DNA from: Verrucomicrobiaceae bacterium
GTDB taxonomy: Bacteria > Verrucomicrobiota > Verrucomicrobiia > Verrucomicrobiales > Verrucomicrobiaceae
NCBI GenBank assembly: GCA_027487315.1
Contig: JAIYDW010000100.1
Coordinates: 1 to 64,000, forward strand
Direction: 5' to 3'
Length of the DNA: 64,000 bases
Below, one piece after another: positions 15,668 to 24,453 of the stretch. The notes under the pieces were generated by a model. That model did no database searches. It had not been told where the DNA came from and saw nothing but the letters and a program-made list of their open reading frames with translations. Numbering within the stretch: the stretch's first letter is position 1; each line of letters opens with the position of its first letter. A program made the translations under genes and the position numbers.

Positions 15668-16648
15668 ATGACCTCCTCTTCCACCGCTCGCCGTGGCTTC
15701 CTCAAGCTCGCCCTCGGCACCGCCGCCGCCTCCCTCACCGCTCCCCGCGCCATCGCGCAAGCCGCTTCCAAAGACCCCCTCTTCAAAATCTCCCTCGCCG
15801 AGTGGTCCCTCAACAAGCGCATCCTCAAGCGCAAAGGCGCCGAACCTCTCGACCACCTCGACTTCTGCAAAACCGCCCGCTCCTTCGGTATCGACGGCGT
15901 CGAATACGTCAACCAAATGTTCTTCGACAAAGCTGAGGACAAAGCCTACCTCGCCGAAATGAAAAAGCGCCAGGATGACGAGGGCGTCAAAGGCCTCCTC
16001 ATCATGGTCGACCGCGAAGGCAACCTCGGCGAACCCGACGAAGCCAAACGCGCCACCGCCGTCTCCAATCACCTCAAATGGCTCGACGCCGCCGCCTCGC
16101 TCGGCTGCCACAGCCTCCGCGTCAACGCCGCCAGCAACGCCAAACTCACCTACGACGAGCAAATGAAACTCGCCGCCGACGGCCTCCACCGCCTCTGCCT
16201 CGAAGCCGACAAACGCAACCTCTTCGTCGTCGTCGAAAACCACGGCGGTCTCTCCTCCAACGGCCAATGGCTTACCAGCGTCATGAAAATGGCCGACCAC
16301 CCCCGCGTCGGCATCCTCCCCGACTTCGGTAACTTCTACACCAACCGCGAAACGGGCGAACTCTACAACCCCTACAAAGGTCTCCGCGAATTCATGCCCT
16401 GGGTCAAACAAGGCATGAGCGCCAAAGCCTACGACTGGGACACCGGCGCGGGCCCCTTCTTCACCGAAGACCGCCGCGAAGGACGCGAAATGACCCTCGA
16501 CTTCGAACGCCTCCTCAAAATCGTCGTCGCCGCCGGCTACCGCGGCTACATCGGCATCGAATACGAAGGCGACGCCCACACCGAAATGGACGGCATCGCC
16601 CGCACAAAGCGCGCCCTCGAAGAAGTCCGCGCCAAGTTGTCTGCCTGA
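15668..16648 (+). CDS. Tat-exported TIM-barrel protein (xylose isomerase-like / hydroxypyruvate isomerase-like)
   Basis: 326 residues beginning with a twin-arginine signal (ARRGFLKLALGTAAA, cleavage expected after about residue 30). The body fits the sugar phosphate isomerase/epimerase (AP endonuclease 2-like) TIM barrel: NHGGLSSNGQWL and GYIGIEYEGD near the C-terminus are the metal-binding strands of this superfamily. Such exported family members are abundant in Planctomycetota and Verrucomicrobiota. The substrate is unknown. The start at 15668 is chosen because it gives the Tat signal; it follows clpX by 28 bp and may be read with it. Confidence 0.83.
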   Translation: MTSSSTARRGFLKLALGTAAASLTAPRAIAQAASKDPLFKISLAEWSLNKRILKRKGAEPLDHLDFCKTARSFGIDGVEYVNQMFFDKAEDKAYLAEMKKRQDDEGVKGLLIMVDREGNLGEPDEAKRATAVSNHLKWLDAAASLGCHSLRVNAASNAKLTYDEQMKLAADGLHRLCLEADKRNLFVVVENHGGLSSNGQWLTSVMKMADHPRVGILPDFGNFYTNRETGELYNPYKGLREFMPWVKQGMSAKAYDWDTGAGPFFTEDRREGREMTLDFERLLKIVVAAGYRGYIGIEYEGDAHTEMDGIARTKRALEEVRAKLSA

Positions 16649-16669
16649 GTTCCTTCCCCGGATTCGCCA

Positions 16670-17602
16670 ATGACCGTCAAAGGCATTCGCTACCTGCTCG
16701 CCGCATCGGCCCTCATGGGCCTCATGGCCTGCGCAGTCAGTCCGGCTTCCAATCCCGCTGTCGCTCAGGCCAAGGTCGTGGGCATCGCCAGCAACATGCC
16801 CGCAGGACGCGCCAACAAAATCATCGTTGGCACCACCGTCTTCACCAATGAGTCCTCGGTCGTCTCCGTCCCAGGACTCAACCTAGTCGACGGAATCGCA
16901 AGCCAACTCCGCCCCGGCCTCTCGCTTCGCCAGATCCCCTTCCCTCCACAGAAAAAAGGCTTCGCTGGTGCCATGGCCGCCGCCTACTCCCCCATTCCAG
17001 CAAAAGTGCCCCCTCGCACCGACTGCGACCTCATTCTGCTCCTCGATGGAAGCACCCTTAACGCCAGCGGAGGCTACTACAACGCAGCCGCAGGTGCCTA
17101 CATCCCGAGTTACTCCAATCGCCGTGGACTCTTCATGCAGGAAGGCTTCCTCCTCGGCGCAAAAGTCGATCGCTCCGCAGGCTGTGAGTTCACGGTGATC
17201 ATCTTTGATGCGAAGACCGGATCGCGAATCGACTACGCTCTCATTTCAGAATTCGAAAAGGTCCCGAAAGATCAATCCCTCCCGGCAGCCCTCCTCCGCA
17301 CCGCCGCCAAAGCAGCAACACGCGCCGCCAATGCTGCAGGCATCAGCTCTCGCTCAGCCGCCGGATCGAAAGCCAAGAAGGAACCCTCTTTGGCCGACGC
17401 AAATGCCCAATTCAAAGCCGACATCAAGACTGCCAACAAGGAGTTTGCCGATGGCATGGCCCAAATCAAAACCGATCTTAAGGAGGACCTCAAGGCCTCC
17501 AGCAAGATGCTCGAATACAGCAAAAAAAACCTCCGCAAATCCTTCGGCATCAAAGACCCGACACCCGCTCCAGCAGCATCACCCGAAACGACCGCCCCAT
17601 GA
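16670..17602 (+). CDS. Putative lipoprotein, function unknown
   Basis: 310 residues. A short hydrophobic N-terminus ends in LMAC, a lipobox with Cys21, so outer-membrane or periplasmic anchoring is likely. The central part (ANKIIVGTTVFTNESSVVSVPGLNLVDGIASQLR) is globular and unfamiliar. The last 90 residues are charged and helical (ADIKTANKEFADGMAQIKTD), probably a coiled coil, ending in a proline/alanine tail. The last 53 bp overlap the convergent methyltransferase gene. No family recognised. Confidence 0.65.
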   Translation: MTVKGIRYLLAASALMGLMACAVSPASNPAVAQAKVVGIASNMPAGRANKIIVGTTVFTNESSVVSVPGLNLVDGIASQLRPGLSLRQIPFPPQKKGFAGAMAAAYSPIPAKVPPRTDCDLILLLDGSTLNASGGYYNAAAGAYIPSYSNRRGLFMQEGFLLGAKVDRSAGCEFTVIIFDAKTGSRIDYALISEFEKVPKDQSLPAALLRTAAKAATRAANAAGISSRSAAGSKAKKEPSLADANAQFKADIKTANKEFADGMAQIKTDLKEDLKASSKMLEYSKKNLRKSFGIKDPTPAPAASPETTAP

Positions 17603-18695
17603 TCCCCGGGTGCGTCAGACTCTGAAACTGCCGCAGCAGCGCCCCCACCTCCCCCATCGGCACCTGCCCCTCCAGCGAACTCAACCACGGCACCGCCAAC
17701 CGCGTCAAAAACCGCCCCTGGTCCTCATACGCCGTCACCCGAAACCCCGCAGCCGTCGCGGCTTCATGAACCACCGTGAAATTCACGTGGCACGTCAAAT
17801 CTGCATTCCCCAGATCCTCCAAAACCCGGTCATCCATCCGGTGCTCCCAATATCGCCTCAGCGTTCCCTCAGACCGCTCCAGACTCCAATATTCCTCCGC
17901 ATCCAACCCATAGTCCGCTATCCAAACAGCCCCCTGAAACACACTCCGCCCCAACTGATCCACCCAGTCCTTCACCGCCCCTTGCACCTCCGTCACAAAC
18001 CCCTCCGGCAAATCCCCCGGCAATCGCTCCACCTCAGCCCTCAGTTCCTCATCTCGAATCGCCCGGTCCTCCCAAAAAATCGACGCTCCATCCCCCTCAA
18101 GCGCGACTCCGCATTCCATCCATTGCCCCCCCTTCTTCACAACCCGCCGCACCGCAAAAGCATCCAACAACTCATTGCAAACCAGCAAGCCATCCGTCCC
18201 CTCCAATTCCCCCACCCTATCGATCCACTTCACCTCCCCCCGCCAAACATCCCGCAGCGTGTCACCTTGCACCTCTCGATAGCCCACCTGCGGCTCAATC
18301 AAAACCACCTCCAGCAGAGCCGCCAACTCCCCGCACTCCGCCTGAATCCCAGCCAGCATGTCAGCCATCAATTGCCCGTCATGCGCCGCCTGCTCCGCCA
18401 AAACCCATCGCCCCGGCTTGCCCGCCGCCTCCCACAACCGCACCGCCTGCTGCCCAATCAACTTCCCATACAAAGGCCCAACGCTCACTGCCGTGTAAAA
18501 GTCACCCGTCCTTCCAATCCGCCGAGGCTTCCCCGAATAATAGCCATGACTTTGATCATAGAGCGCCTTCTCCATCACTTCTGACCATGGCAACCAGCCG
18601 CCAGCCGCTCTCAACCGCTCCCCAAGCCACGCCGGACATCCCTTCCCTCGCTTTTGTAGCGCGTTTGAGTCAAAGAATGTGGAATCCGGTGGCAA
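17550..18695 (-). CDS. SAM-dependent methyltransferase, MidA/NDUFAF7 (DUF185) family
   Basis: 381 residues. SHGYYSGKPRRIGRTGDFYTAVSVGPLYGKLIG near residues 57-90 and the later WIADYG (about 265-270) are the conserved blocks of the MidA/NDUFAF7 methyltransferases. In mitochondria NDUFAF7 methylates an arginine of a complex I subunit; the bacterial target is unproven. The protein lies alone on the minus strand and its 3' end runs 53 bp into the convergent lipoprotein gene. Confidence 0.85.
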   Translation of the reverse strand: MPPDSTFFDSNALQKRGKGCPAWLGERLRAAGGWLPWSEVMEKALYDQSHGYYSGKPRRIGRTGDFYTAVSVGPLYGKLIGQQAVRLWEAAGKPGRWVLAEQAAHDGQLMADMLAGIQAECGELAALLEVVLIEPQVGYREVQGDTLRDVWRGEVKWIDRVGELEGTDGLLVCNELLDAFAVRRVVKKGGQWMECGVALEGDGASIFWEDRAIRDEELRAEVERLPGDLPEGFVTEVQGAVKDWVDQLGRSVFQGAVWIADYGLDAEEYWSLERSEGTLRRYWEHRMDDRVLEDLGNADLTCHVNFTVVHEAATAAGFRVTAYEDQGRFLTRLAVPWLSSLEGQVPMGEVGALLRQFQSLTHPGIMGRSFRVMLLERVSGL

Positions 18696-18768
18696 AAGAA
18701 TCAGATCGGGCTAGGATGTCTGCCGCTCCAGTCGTACGCGGCATTCGGACGGCGGCAAACATCGCGTT

Positions 18769-21369
18769 ATGTTCCCGGACCATATCGAACTTGAAACCAA
18801 GAGCAACTGGCGTGGCAACCAGCGCTTCAAACCTCCCTTTTACAAGCGCGGCTGGTTCGGCGCTCTCATCGCCCTCTTCATCGTCGGTGGCATCGCCGCC
18901 TTCATCGTCGCAAGCCTCACCCTAGCTCCGCTCAAAGCCAAAGCCGAAGCCTTCGACCTCAACGAACTTCGCAAACTCGAAGCCGCTAGCGTCATCTTCG
19001 ATCGCAACGGCGAAGAGTTAGCCAAGCTCTACATGCTGAACCGCACCCCCGTGCAGTTCAAAGAAGTCCCCCAGCACCTCGTCGACGCCCTCGTCTCCCA
19101 GGAAGACTCCCGCTACTTCGGCCACAACGGCGTCGACTACCAGGGCATCGCACGCGCCATCTGGCTCAACTTCCAAGCCGGTCGCGATACCCAGGGCGCC
19201 AGCACCATCACCCAGCAGCTCGCCCGCAACACCTTCCAACTCACCGAGAAATCCTACAAACGGAAACTCCTCGAAGCCATGACCGCCATGCGGATCGAGG
19301 AAAACTTCTCCAAATCCCAAATCCTCGAACTCTACCTCAACCGCATCTACTTCGGCGGCGGTTTCTACGGCATCCAGGCCGCCTGCAAAGGCTACTTCGG
19401 CAAAGACGTCAAAGACATCACCATCCCCGAGGCCGCCACTCTTTGCGGCCTCATCAAAAGCCCCAACAACATCCAACCCATCCGCCACCCCGAACGCGCC
19501 CTCAAAGAGCGCAACCAAGTGCTCGATCGCATGGTCACCGAAGGCTACCTCGGCTCCCAAAAGGCCGCCGAATTGAAGCGCCTGCCCATGATCACCGCGC
19601 CCCAAAATCCCAACGCCCACCTCAGCTACATCTTCGACGAGGTCCGCAAATTCATCGTCGACCAGGTCGGCGAAGACCGCGCCGCCGTCGGCGGTTTCCA
19701 AATCTTCACCAGCATCAACAAAAGCCTCCAGAAAAACGCCGAAGAAGCCGTCCACAAACGCCTCCTCCAGGTCGAAGAACGCGCCAACTACCCCCATCAA
19801 ACCTTCACCCAGTATCGCGCTCTCACCGCCGACCACGCTCAAAAAATCAAAGCCGGTATCATCAAACCCACCGAACCTAAACCCACCGCCGAATACCTCC
19901 AAGGCGCCGCTCTCGTCATCGACAATGAAACCGGCGCCATCCTCGCCATGGTCGGCGGTCGCGACTTCCTCGACGGCCAGTTCAACCGCGCCCTCCATAG
20001 CCGCCGTCCAGCCGGCACCGCCTTCCTGCCCTTCGTCTACGCCTCCGCCTTCTCCACACCCGATATCTTCCCCGGCACTCTCGTCGAAGACGCCCCCATC
20101 GACAACCGCCGCGTCATGGTCGGCGCCACCACCGGCATCCTCGGCGAGTGGGGCATCGAAGACTCCAAAACCTACAGCATGTCCACAATCAGCCTGCGCG
20201 AATCCCTCGTGCAATCGTGGAACGCTGCCACCGTTCGCCTCGGTGACTTGATCGGCAACAACCTCATCAAACTCCTCCCTGAAGCCCAACGCCAAAAAGC
20301 CATCCCCTGGACCACCGCCCTCGCGTCCATCCAGCAACTCTCCAAAAATGCCGGGATCAATTCCCCCCTCAAAGAATATCCATCCACCTTCCTCGGTGCC
20401 AGCGAAGTCAAACTCGACGAACTCTGCCTCGCCTACTCCACCTTCCCCAACGGCGGTGTCCGCCCCCCCAAACTCCATCTCGTCGAACGCATCACCGAGG
20501 GCGAAGACAAAGTCATCTTCCAAGTCGATCTCGAAAAACAGGGCCGCTCCACCGCCATGGACCCCATCGCCGCCTACCAAACCCACTCCTGCCTTGTCGA
20601 TGCCCTCGAACGCGGCACCGGCAAAGCCGCCCGCGCCGAATTCGGCCTCGGCGACTTCCCCGTCGCCGGCAAAACCGGCACCTACGACGGCTTCAAAGAC
20701 CTCTGGTTCATGGGCTACACCTCCGCCATCACCTGCGGCGTCTGGGTCGGCTTCGACAAACAAAAACCCATCTACGACGGCGCCTTCTCCAGCCGCATCG
20801 CCCTCCCCATCTGGTCTGACATCGTCAACACCACCATCGATTCCTACCCCCCAGCCGACATCCCCGTCCCCCCAGGCGTCGAACGCGTCGAACTCTGCAA
20901 AAAGAGCGGCATGAAAGCCACCGACTTCTGCTTCGATCGCGTCGCCCGCGACGATGGCCGCGAACAAAACGTTCGCTCCACCTACATCGAATACACCCGC
21001 CCAGGCACCCGCTTCGACCTCTACTGCACCGCCCACACCGGTGAAGGCGTCAACATGGACATCCTCGCCTTCAGCCGCATCGGTCTGGGCGGACGTCGTC
21101 AAGAAGCCGGTGGCGGTGGCCTCTTCAAAAACGTCGAACCTGTTCGCCTCCAAGGCCTCACCATCCTCGGCCAAGACCCCTACAACTCCGTCCAACCCCT
21201 CCCCCGCGCCACGCTCGTCGACGAAGATGGCGGCGAAATCAAACGCGCCGAACCCGTCGAATCCCTCGAAGACGGCCCCCAGGAACTGCCCATTCGCCTG
21301 TCCCCACCCCCTCGCATCTTCATCGAGGACGACAAACCCGGCATCACCACCGCGGCAGGCGCCCAATAA
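18769..21369 (+). CDS. Class A penicillin-binding protein with degenerate transpeptidase SxxK motif
   Basis: 866 residues. One membrane helix (about 31-52) is followed by a glycosyltransferase family 51 domain with catalytic Glu112 in SQEDSRYFGHNGVD and GASTITQQLARN (about 144-154), which polymerises lipid II outside the membrane. The transpeptidase domain (about 380-690) keeps SWN (483-485) and KTG (635-637). Where SxxK is expected it reads GTAFLPF: Thr417 replaces the nucleophilic Ser and Leu420 the Lys (codons ACC 20017-20019, CTG 20026-20028). The domain is otherwise intact, so it is probably a transglycosylase with an inactive or altered cross-linking site. A disordered C-terminus follows. 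Confidence 0.9.
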   Translation: MFPDHIELETKSNWRGNQRFKPPFYKRGWFGALIALFIVGGIAAFIVASLTLAPLKAKAEAFDLNELRKLEAASVIFDRNGEELAKLYMLNRTPVQFKEVPQHLVDALVSQEDSRYFGHNGVDYQGIARAIWLNFQAGRDTQGASTITQQLARNTFQLTEKSYKRKLLEAMTAMRIEENFSKSQILELYLNRIYFGGGFYGIQAACKGYFGKDVKDITIPEAATLCGLIKSPNNIQPIRHPERALKERNQVLDRMVTEGYLGSQKAAELKRLPMITAPQNPNAHLSYIFDEVRKFIVDQVGEDRAAVGGFQIFTSINKSLQKNAEEAVHKRLLQVEERANYPHQTFTQYRALTADHAQKIKAGIIKPTEPKPTAEYLQGAALVIDNETGAILAMVGGRDFLDGQFNRALHSRRPAGTAFLPFVYASAFSTPDIFPGTLVEDAPIDNRRVMVGATTGILGEWGIEDSKTYSMSTISLRESLVQSWNAATVRLGDLIGNNLIKLLPEAQRQKAIPWTTALASIQQLSKNAGINSPLKEYPSTFLGASEVKLDELCLAYSTFPNGGVRPPKLHLVERITEGEDKVIFQVDLEKQGRSTAMDPIAAYQTHSCLVDALERGTGKAARAEFGLGDFPVAGKTGTYDGFKDLWFMGYTSAITCGVWVGFDKQKPIYDGAFSSRIALPIWSDIVNTTIDSYPPADIPVPPGVERVELCKKSGMKATDFCFDRVARDDGREQNVRSTYIEYTRPGTRFDLYCTAHTGEGVNMDILAFSRIGLGGRRQEAGGGGLFKNVEPVRLQGLTILGQDPYNSVQPLPRATLVDEDGGEIKRAEPVESLEDGPQELPIRLSPPPRIFIEDDKPGITTAAGAQ

Positions 21370-21380
21370 CATCCCTCACC

Positions 21381-21983
21381 ATGGAACTGGATCTCACAGG
21401 CCCTCTCCGGGAGGACGCCTATCGCATCCTCTCCGGTCTCGTCACCCCCCGCCCCATCGCCCTAACCACCACCGTGGACGAGCATGGCCGCGTCAATGCC
21501 GCCCCCTTCAGCTTCTTCAACCTCCTTGGCGATAGCCCTCCCATCCTCGGCATCTGCCCCGGCGATCGCTCTCCCGGCGTCCCCAAAGACACCGCCCGCA
21601 ACATCCGCCTCACCCAGGAGTTTGTCGTCAACCTCGTCGACGAACCGCTCGCCGAAGCCATGAACCTCTGCGCCAGCTCCCTCCCGCCCGGCGAGGACGA
21701 AACCCGCATCGCCGGCCTCACCACCCTGCCCTCAACCCTCGTCAAACCGCCCCGCATCGCCGAGTCCCCCGTCAGCCTCGAATGCAAAAACGTCGGCATC
21801 TTCGAGATCGGCGAAAACCGCCTCATCATCGGCGAAATCCTCCGCGTCCATGTCCGCGACGGCATCCTCAATCCCGAAACCTGGCTCGTTAACCCCGCCC
21901 ACTACCGCCCCATCGGTCGCATGCAGGGCCCCAATTGGTATTGCCGAACCAACGACCAATTCGAACTCAAACGCCCCAAGTAA
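21381..21983 (+). CDS. Flavin reductase-like FMN-binding split-barrel protein
   Basis: 200 residues of the flavoredoxin/HpaC-like family. LVTPRPIALTTTVDEHGRVNAAPFSFFN (residues about 20-47) is the FMN-contacting beta-strand block, and a later IAESPVSLECKNV is typical too. These proteins bind FMN and reduce it, or use it, in two-component systems; no monooxygenase partner is nearby. It begins 11 bp after the PBP gene and is followed 6 bp later by a DUF3253 gene, so the three may be co-transcribed. Confidence 0.87.
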   Translation: MELDLTGPLREDAYRILSGLVTPRPIALTTTVDEHGRVNAAPFSFFNLLGDSPPILGICPGDRSPGVPKDTARNIRLTQEFVVNLVDEPLAEAMNLCASSLPPGEDETRIAGLTTLPSTLVKPPRIAESPVSLECKNVGIFEIGENRLIIGEILRVHVRDGILNPETWLVNPAHYRPIGRMQGPNWYCRTNDQFELKRPK

Positions 21984-21989
21984 TCCTCC

Positions 21990-22268
21990 ATGGTTCCCGA
22001 TGACGCCATCGCCGAACGCATCCTCAGCCTCGTCAAACAACGCGGCCCCGACAAGACCCTCTGCCCCTCCGAAATCGCCCGCTCCCTCGCCCCCACCGAC
22101 TGGCGCCCCCTCATGCCCGAAATCCGCCGCATCGCCCAGCAACTCAGCCAAAAGCAGCGTCTCAAAATCCTCCAGCGCGGGCAACCCATCTCACTTCCCG
22201 CCACCCTCGTCAGAGGCCCCATCCGGCTCGCCAGCCCTGACCAAGATGTGGATCAACCATCCCGCTAG
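21990..22268 (+). CDS. DUF3253-like small protein
   Basis: 92 residues resembling DUF3253 proteins, small helical proteins of unknown role (AIAERILSLVKQRGPDKTLCPSEIARSLAP, then WRPLMPEIRRIAQQLSQKQRLKILQRGQPI). A winged-helix-like fold is plausible. The last 78 bp overlap the convergent permease gene, so part of the C-terminus may be dispensable or the overlap may have regulatory meaning. Confidence 0.72.
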   Translation: MVPDDAIAERILSLVKQRGPDKTLCPSEIARSLAPTDWRPLMPEIRRIAQQLSQKQRLKILQRGQPISLPATLVRGPIRLASPDQDVDQPSR

Positions 22269-23525
22269 CAACGTCACCGCTCCCCACATCAGCTCCTGCG
22301 GACGGCGCTGCACCAGAAAAATCAGCATGTAACTCGTCGCCGCCGCAAACAACAGCGGCGGCACTGGATACAGCGGCACCTTGAACGGCCTCACCACCTC
22401 CGGCCGCCGCCACCTCAACCAAATCACCGCCACCACCGCCAGCAGCGAAGACACCAGCAGCAGCGCCCCCACGTAGTTCAAAACCGCATCGAAGGTGCCA
22501 TAATAAAGCAGCAGCAAAGCCAATCCCCCTTGCAACAAAACCGCTCCCACCGGTGCCCCATGCCGGTTCACCTTCGCCAGAAATCCCAGCCTCATCAAAT
22601 CCTGTCCCAACCGCTGATGCACTCTCGATCCCGCCCAAGTCAAACCCGTCAGCATCGACAGCAACCCAAACGCAATCAACCCGCCCATCCACGCTCCCCC
22701 ACGCTCCCCAAAAATCGCCTTCGCCGCCGCCAGCGCCACCTCCGGTTCACTCCGCAACATCTCCCAGGGCGCCCTCACCAAAAACGCCGCATTCAACCCC
22801 ACATACAGCACCATCACCAAGGCCGTCCCCCCCAGCAAAGCCAGCGGCACCGTCCTCTGCGGATCCCGCAACTCCCCCGCCACATACGCCGCCCCATTCC
22901 ACCCCGTGTAAGCATACATCACATACACCAGCGACGTCGCAAACCCTCCACTCAGGATCAAATCCCAATCCCCCGCCTTCGGCATCAACGAAACACTCGC
23001 CACCACCTCACCTCCTCCCGCAGGCACCATCGCCCCCACCATGAACGCCACAATCAACGTCACCTTCAAAAGCGTCAGCCCTCCCAAAAAGCGCCCCACC
23101 GCCGATGTCGATCCCAGCATGATCAACGTCACCAACACCACCGCTCCACCCGCCAGCCAGATCGGCTCCACCGGCACTCCCAGCTTCGCCAAATAGCGCC
23201 CAAACGCCATCGCCGCCAACGCAATCGGCGCCGCAAATCCCGCCACCAGCGACACCCAACCCGCCAAAAAACCCGCCAGCGGATGATACGCCTCCCGCAG
23301 CAAATGATACTCCCCACCCGACCGCGGCCACATCGAAACCAGCTCCGCATAACACAGCGCCCCGCAAAACGAAAGCACCCCGCCCACCGCCCACAGCACC
23401 AAAATCGGAAACGCCGAAGGCAGCGCCTCCAACTGATACCCCAGCGAAGTAAAAACCCCCGTCCCAATCATGTTCGCCACCACCAGCGCCACCGCCGGCC
23501 CGTGCCCAATGTCACCCTTCTTCAT
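22191..23525 (-). CDS. APC-superfamily amino acid permease
   Basis: 444 residues, almost entirely hydrophobic, with about 12 membrane helices. VVANMIGTGVFTSLG in the first helix is the substrate-backbone-binding motif of amino acid-polyamine-organocation transporters. It probably imports or exchanges amino acids across the cytoplasmic membrane; the substrate cannot be specified. The C-terminal codons overlap the convergent DUF3253 gene. Confidence 0.9.
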   Translation of the reverse strand: MKKGDIGHGPAVALVVANMIGTGVFTSLGYQLEALPSAFPILVLWAVGGVLSFCGALCYAELVSMWPRSGGEYHLLREAYHPLAGFLAGWVSLVAGFAAPIALAAMAFGRYLAKLGVPVEPIWLAGGAVVLVTLIMLGSTSAVGRFLGGLTLLKVTLIVAFMVGAMVPAGGGEVVASVSLMPKAGDWDLILSGGFATSLVYVMYAYTGWNGAAYVAGELRDPQRTVPLALLGGTALVMVLYVGLNAAFLVRAPWEMLRSEPEVALAAAKAIFGERGGAWMGGLIAFGLLSMLTGLTWAGSRVHQRLGQDLMRLGFLAKVNRHGAPVGAVLLQGGLALLLLYYGTFDAVLNYVGALLLVSSLLAVVAVIWLRWRRPEVVRPFKVPLYPVPPLLFAAATSYMLIFLVQRRPQELMWGAVTLLAGWLIHILVRAGEPDGASDEGGGK

Positions 23526-23576
23526 CCCACAGCCTGCCGCACATCTCTCTTCCCTTCAAATCCCAATCTCCCCCTT

Positions 23577-23951
23577 TCAATCCTCAGCCTCACTCCACCG
23601 AATCTCCCTCCGTACACCCACCGAGTGAAAATGCGCCTCATCATCCAAAATGAAGCCCTTCTCATTCACCTTCATCCCCTCCTTCTCCAGCCGCTCCCTC
23701 TGCACCCGCGCCAGTTCCGCATCCATCTTCGGACTGATTCGCGCATCCGCTCCCACCACCCGATGCCACGGCAGCCTCTCCGATTCCTCCTCCGTCAATC
23801 GACTCATCACAAACGCCACATGCCGCGCCATCACATTCATGTGTACCGCGATCGACCCATACGTCGTGAACTTCCCCTCCGGCACCAACCCCACCAACCG
23901 GATCACTTCGGCTCGGATCCGCTTGAACGCGATGGAAGGCGGTTTCGGCAT
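23577..23951 (-). CDS. Alkyltransferase-like protein (ATL), Cys-less MGMT homologue
   Basis: 124 residues, the length of the isolated DNA-binding domain of O6-alkylguanine transferases. The active-site PCHRV is replaced by PWHRV (P61-W62-H63), the hallmark of ATL proteins. These flip out O6-alkylguanine and recruit nucleotide excision repair rather than remove the alkyl group. The open frame extends 34 codons upstream into the GNAT gene; ATG 23951 is preferred as it opens the conserved region (FKRIRAEVIRLVGLVPEGKFTTYG). It is third in an operon with a GNAT gene and a true MGMT. Confidence 0.9.
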   Translation of the reverse strand: MPKPPSIAFKRIRAEVIRLVGLVPEGKFTTYGSIAVHMNVMARHVAFVMSRLTEEESERLPWHRVVGADARISPKMDAELARVQRERLEKEGMKVNEKGFILDDEAHFHSVGVRREIRWSEAED

Positions 23952-23955
23952 CGAC

Positions 23956-24453
23956 TCACAGCTTCTTTTCCCAAAACAACGCTTTCCCCATTCGGGGGTC
24001 AAGCTCATAGCCGCCGAATCCCATCCCCCTGTACGCCTTTTGGGCGATCTCATTGTGCTCTAAGACCTCAAGTGTCAGTTTGCAACAATCCAACTTTCTC
24101 GCCAACTCCTCAACGGCCAAAAAGAGCCGTTTTGAAATCCCTTTCCCACGGAAATCCCTGCTCACAATGACATCGTGAATGTTCAACAACGGTCGGCATT
24201 GAAAGGTCGAGAACCCCTCAAAGGCAATGAGTAACCCGATTGGTCGCCCCTCCATCCAAGCGATCAGCGCATGGGCATGGGGCCGCCGCGCGATCTCGGC
24301 AGGAAGATTCAGCCTCACATGCTCAACCAATCCCTTGCCTCCACCCTCCAGTGAACCCGCATACTCGTCCAGCAACGCCACCAACCCCTCAGCATGACTT
24401 GGCTTCGATAAGTCTGCTTCGACGATTTGAAGATCACTCTCAGACATACTCAA
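23956..24453 (-). CDS. GNAT-family N-acetyltransferase
   Basis: 165 residues. RDFRGKGISKRL (about residues 99-110) is the acetyl-CoA pyrophosphate-binding loop, and HNEIAQKAYRGMGFGGYEL is the conserved C-terminal motif B region. The acceptor is unknown. It is the middle gene between the MGMT and ATL genes, overlapping the MGMT stop by 4 bp and lying 4 bp before the ATL start, so all three are likely one transcript. Confidence 0.9.
   Translation of the reverse strand: MSMSESDLQIVEADLSKPSHAEGLVALLDEYAGSLEGGGKGLVEHVRLNLPAEIARRPHAHALIAWMEGRPIGLLIAFEGFSTFQCRPLLNIHDVIVSRDFRGKGISKRLFLAVEELARKLDCCKLTLEVLEHNEIAQKAYRGMGFGGYELDPRMGKALFWEKKL

Noticed and set aside
19018-21372. 784-residue open frame on the minus strand opposite the class A PBP gene
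   Set aside because: A high-GC antisense shadow. The composition is dominated by Gly, Ala, Val, Asp and Glu without any domain, while the plus strand encodes a clear PBP.
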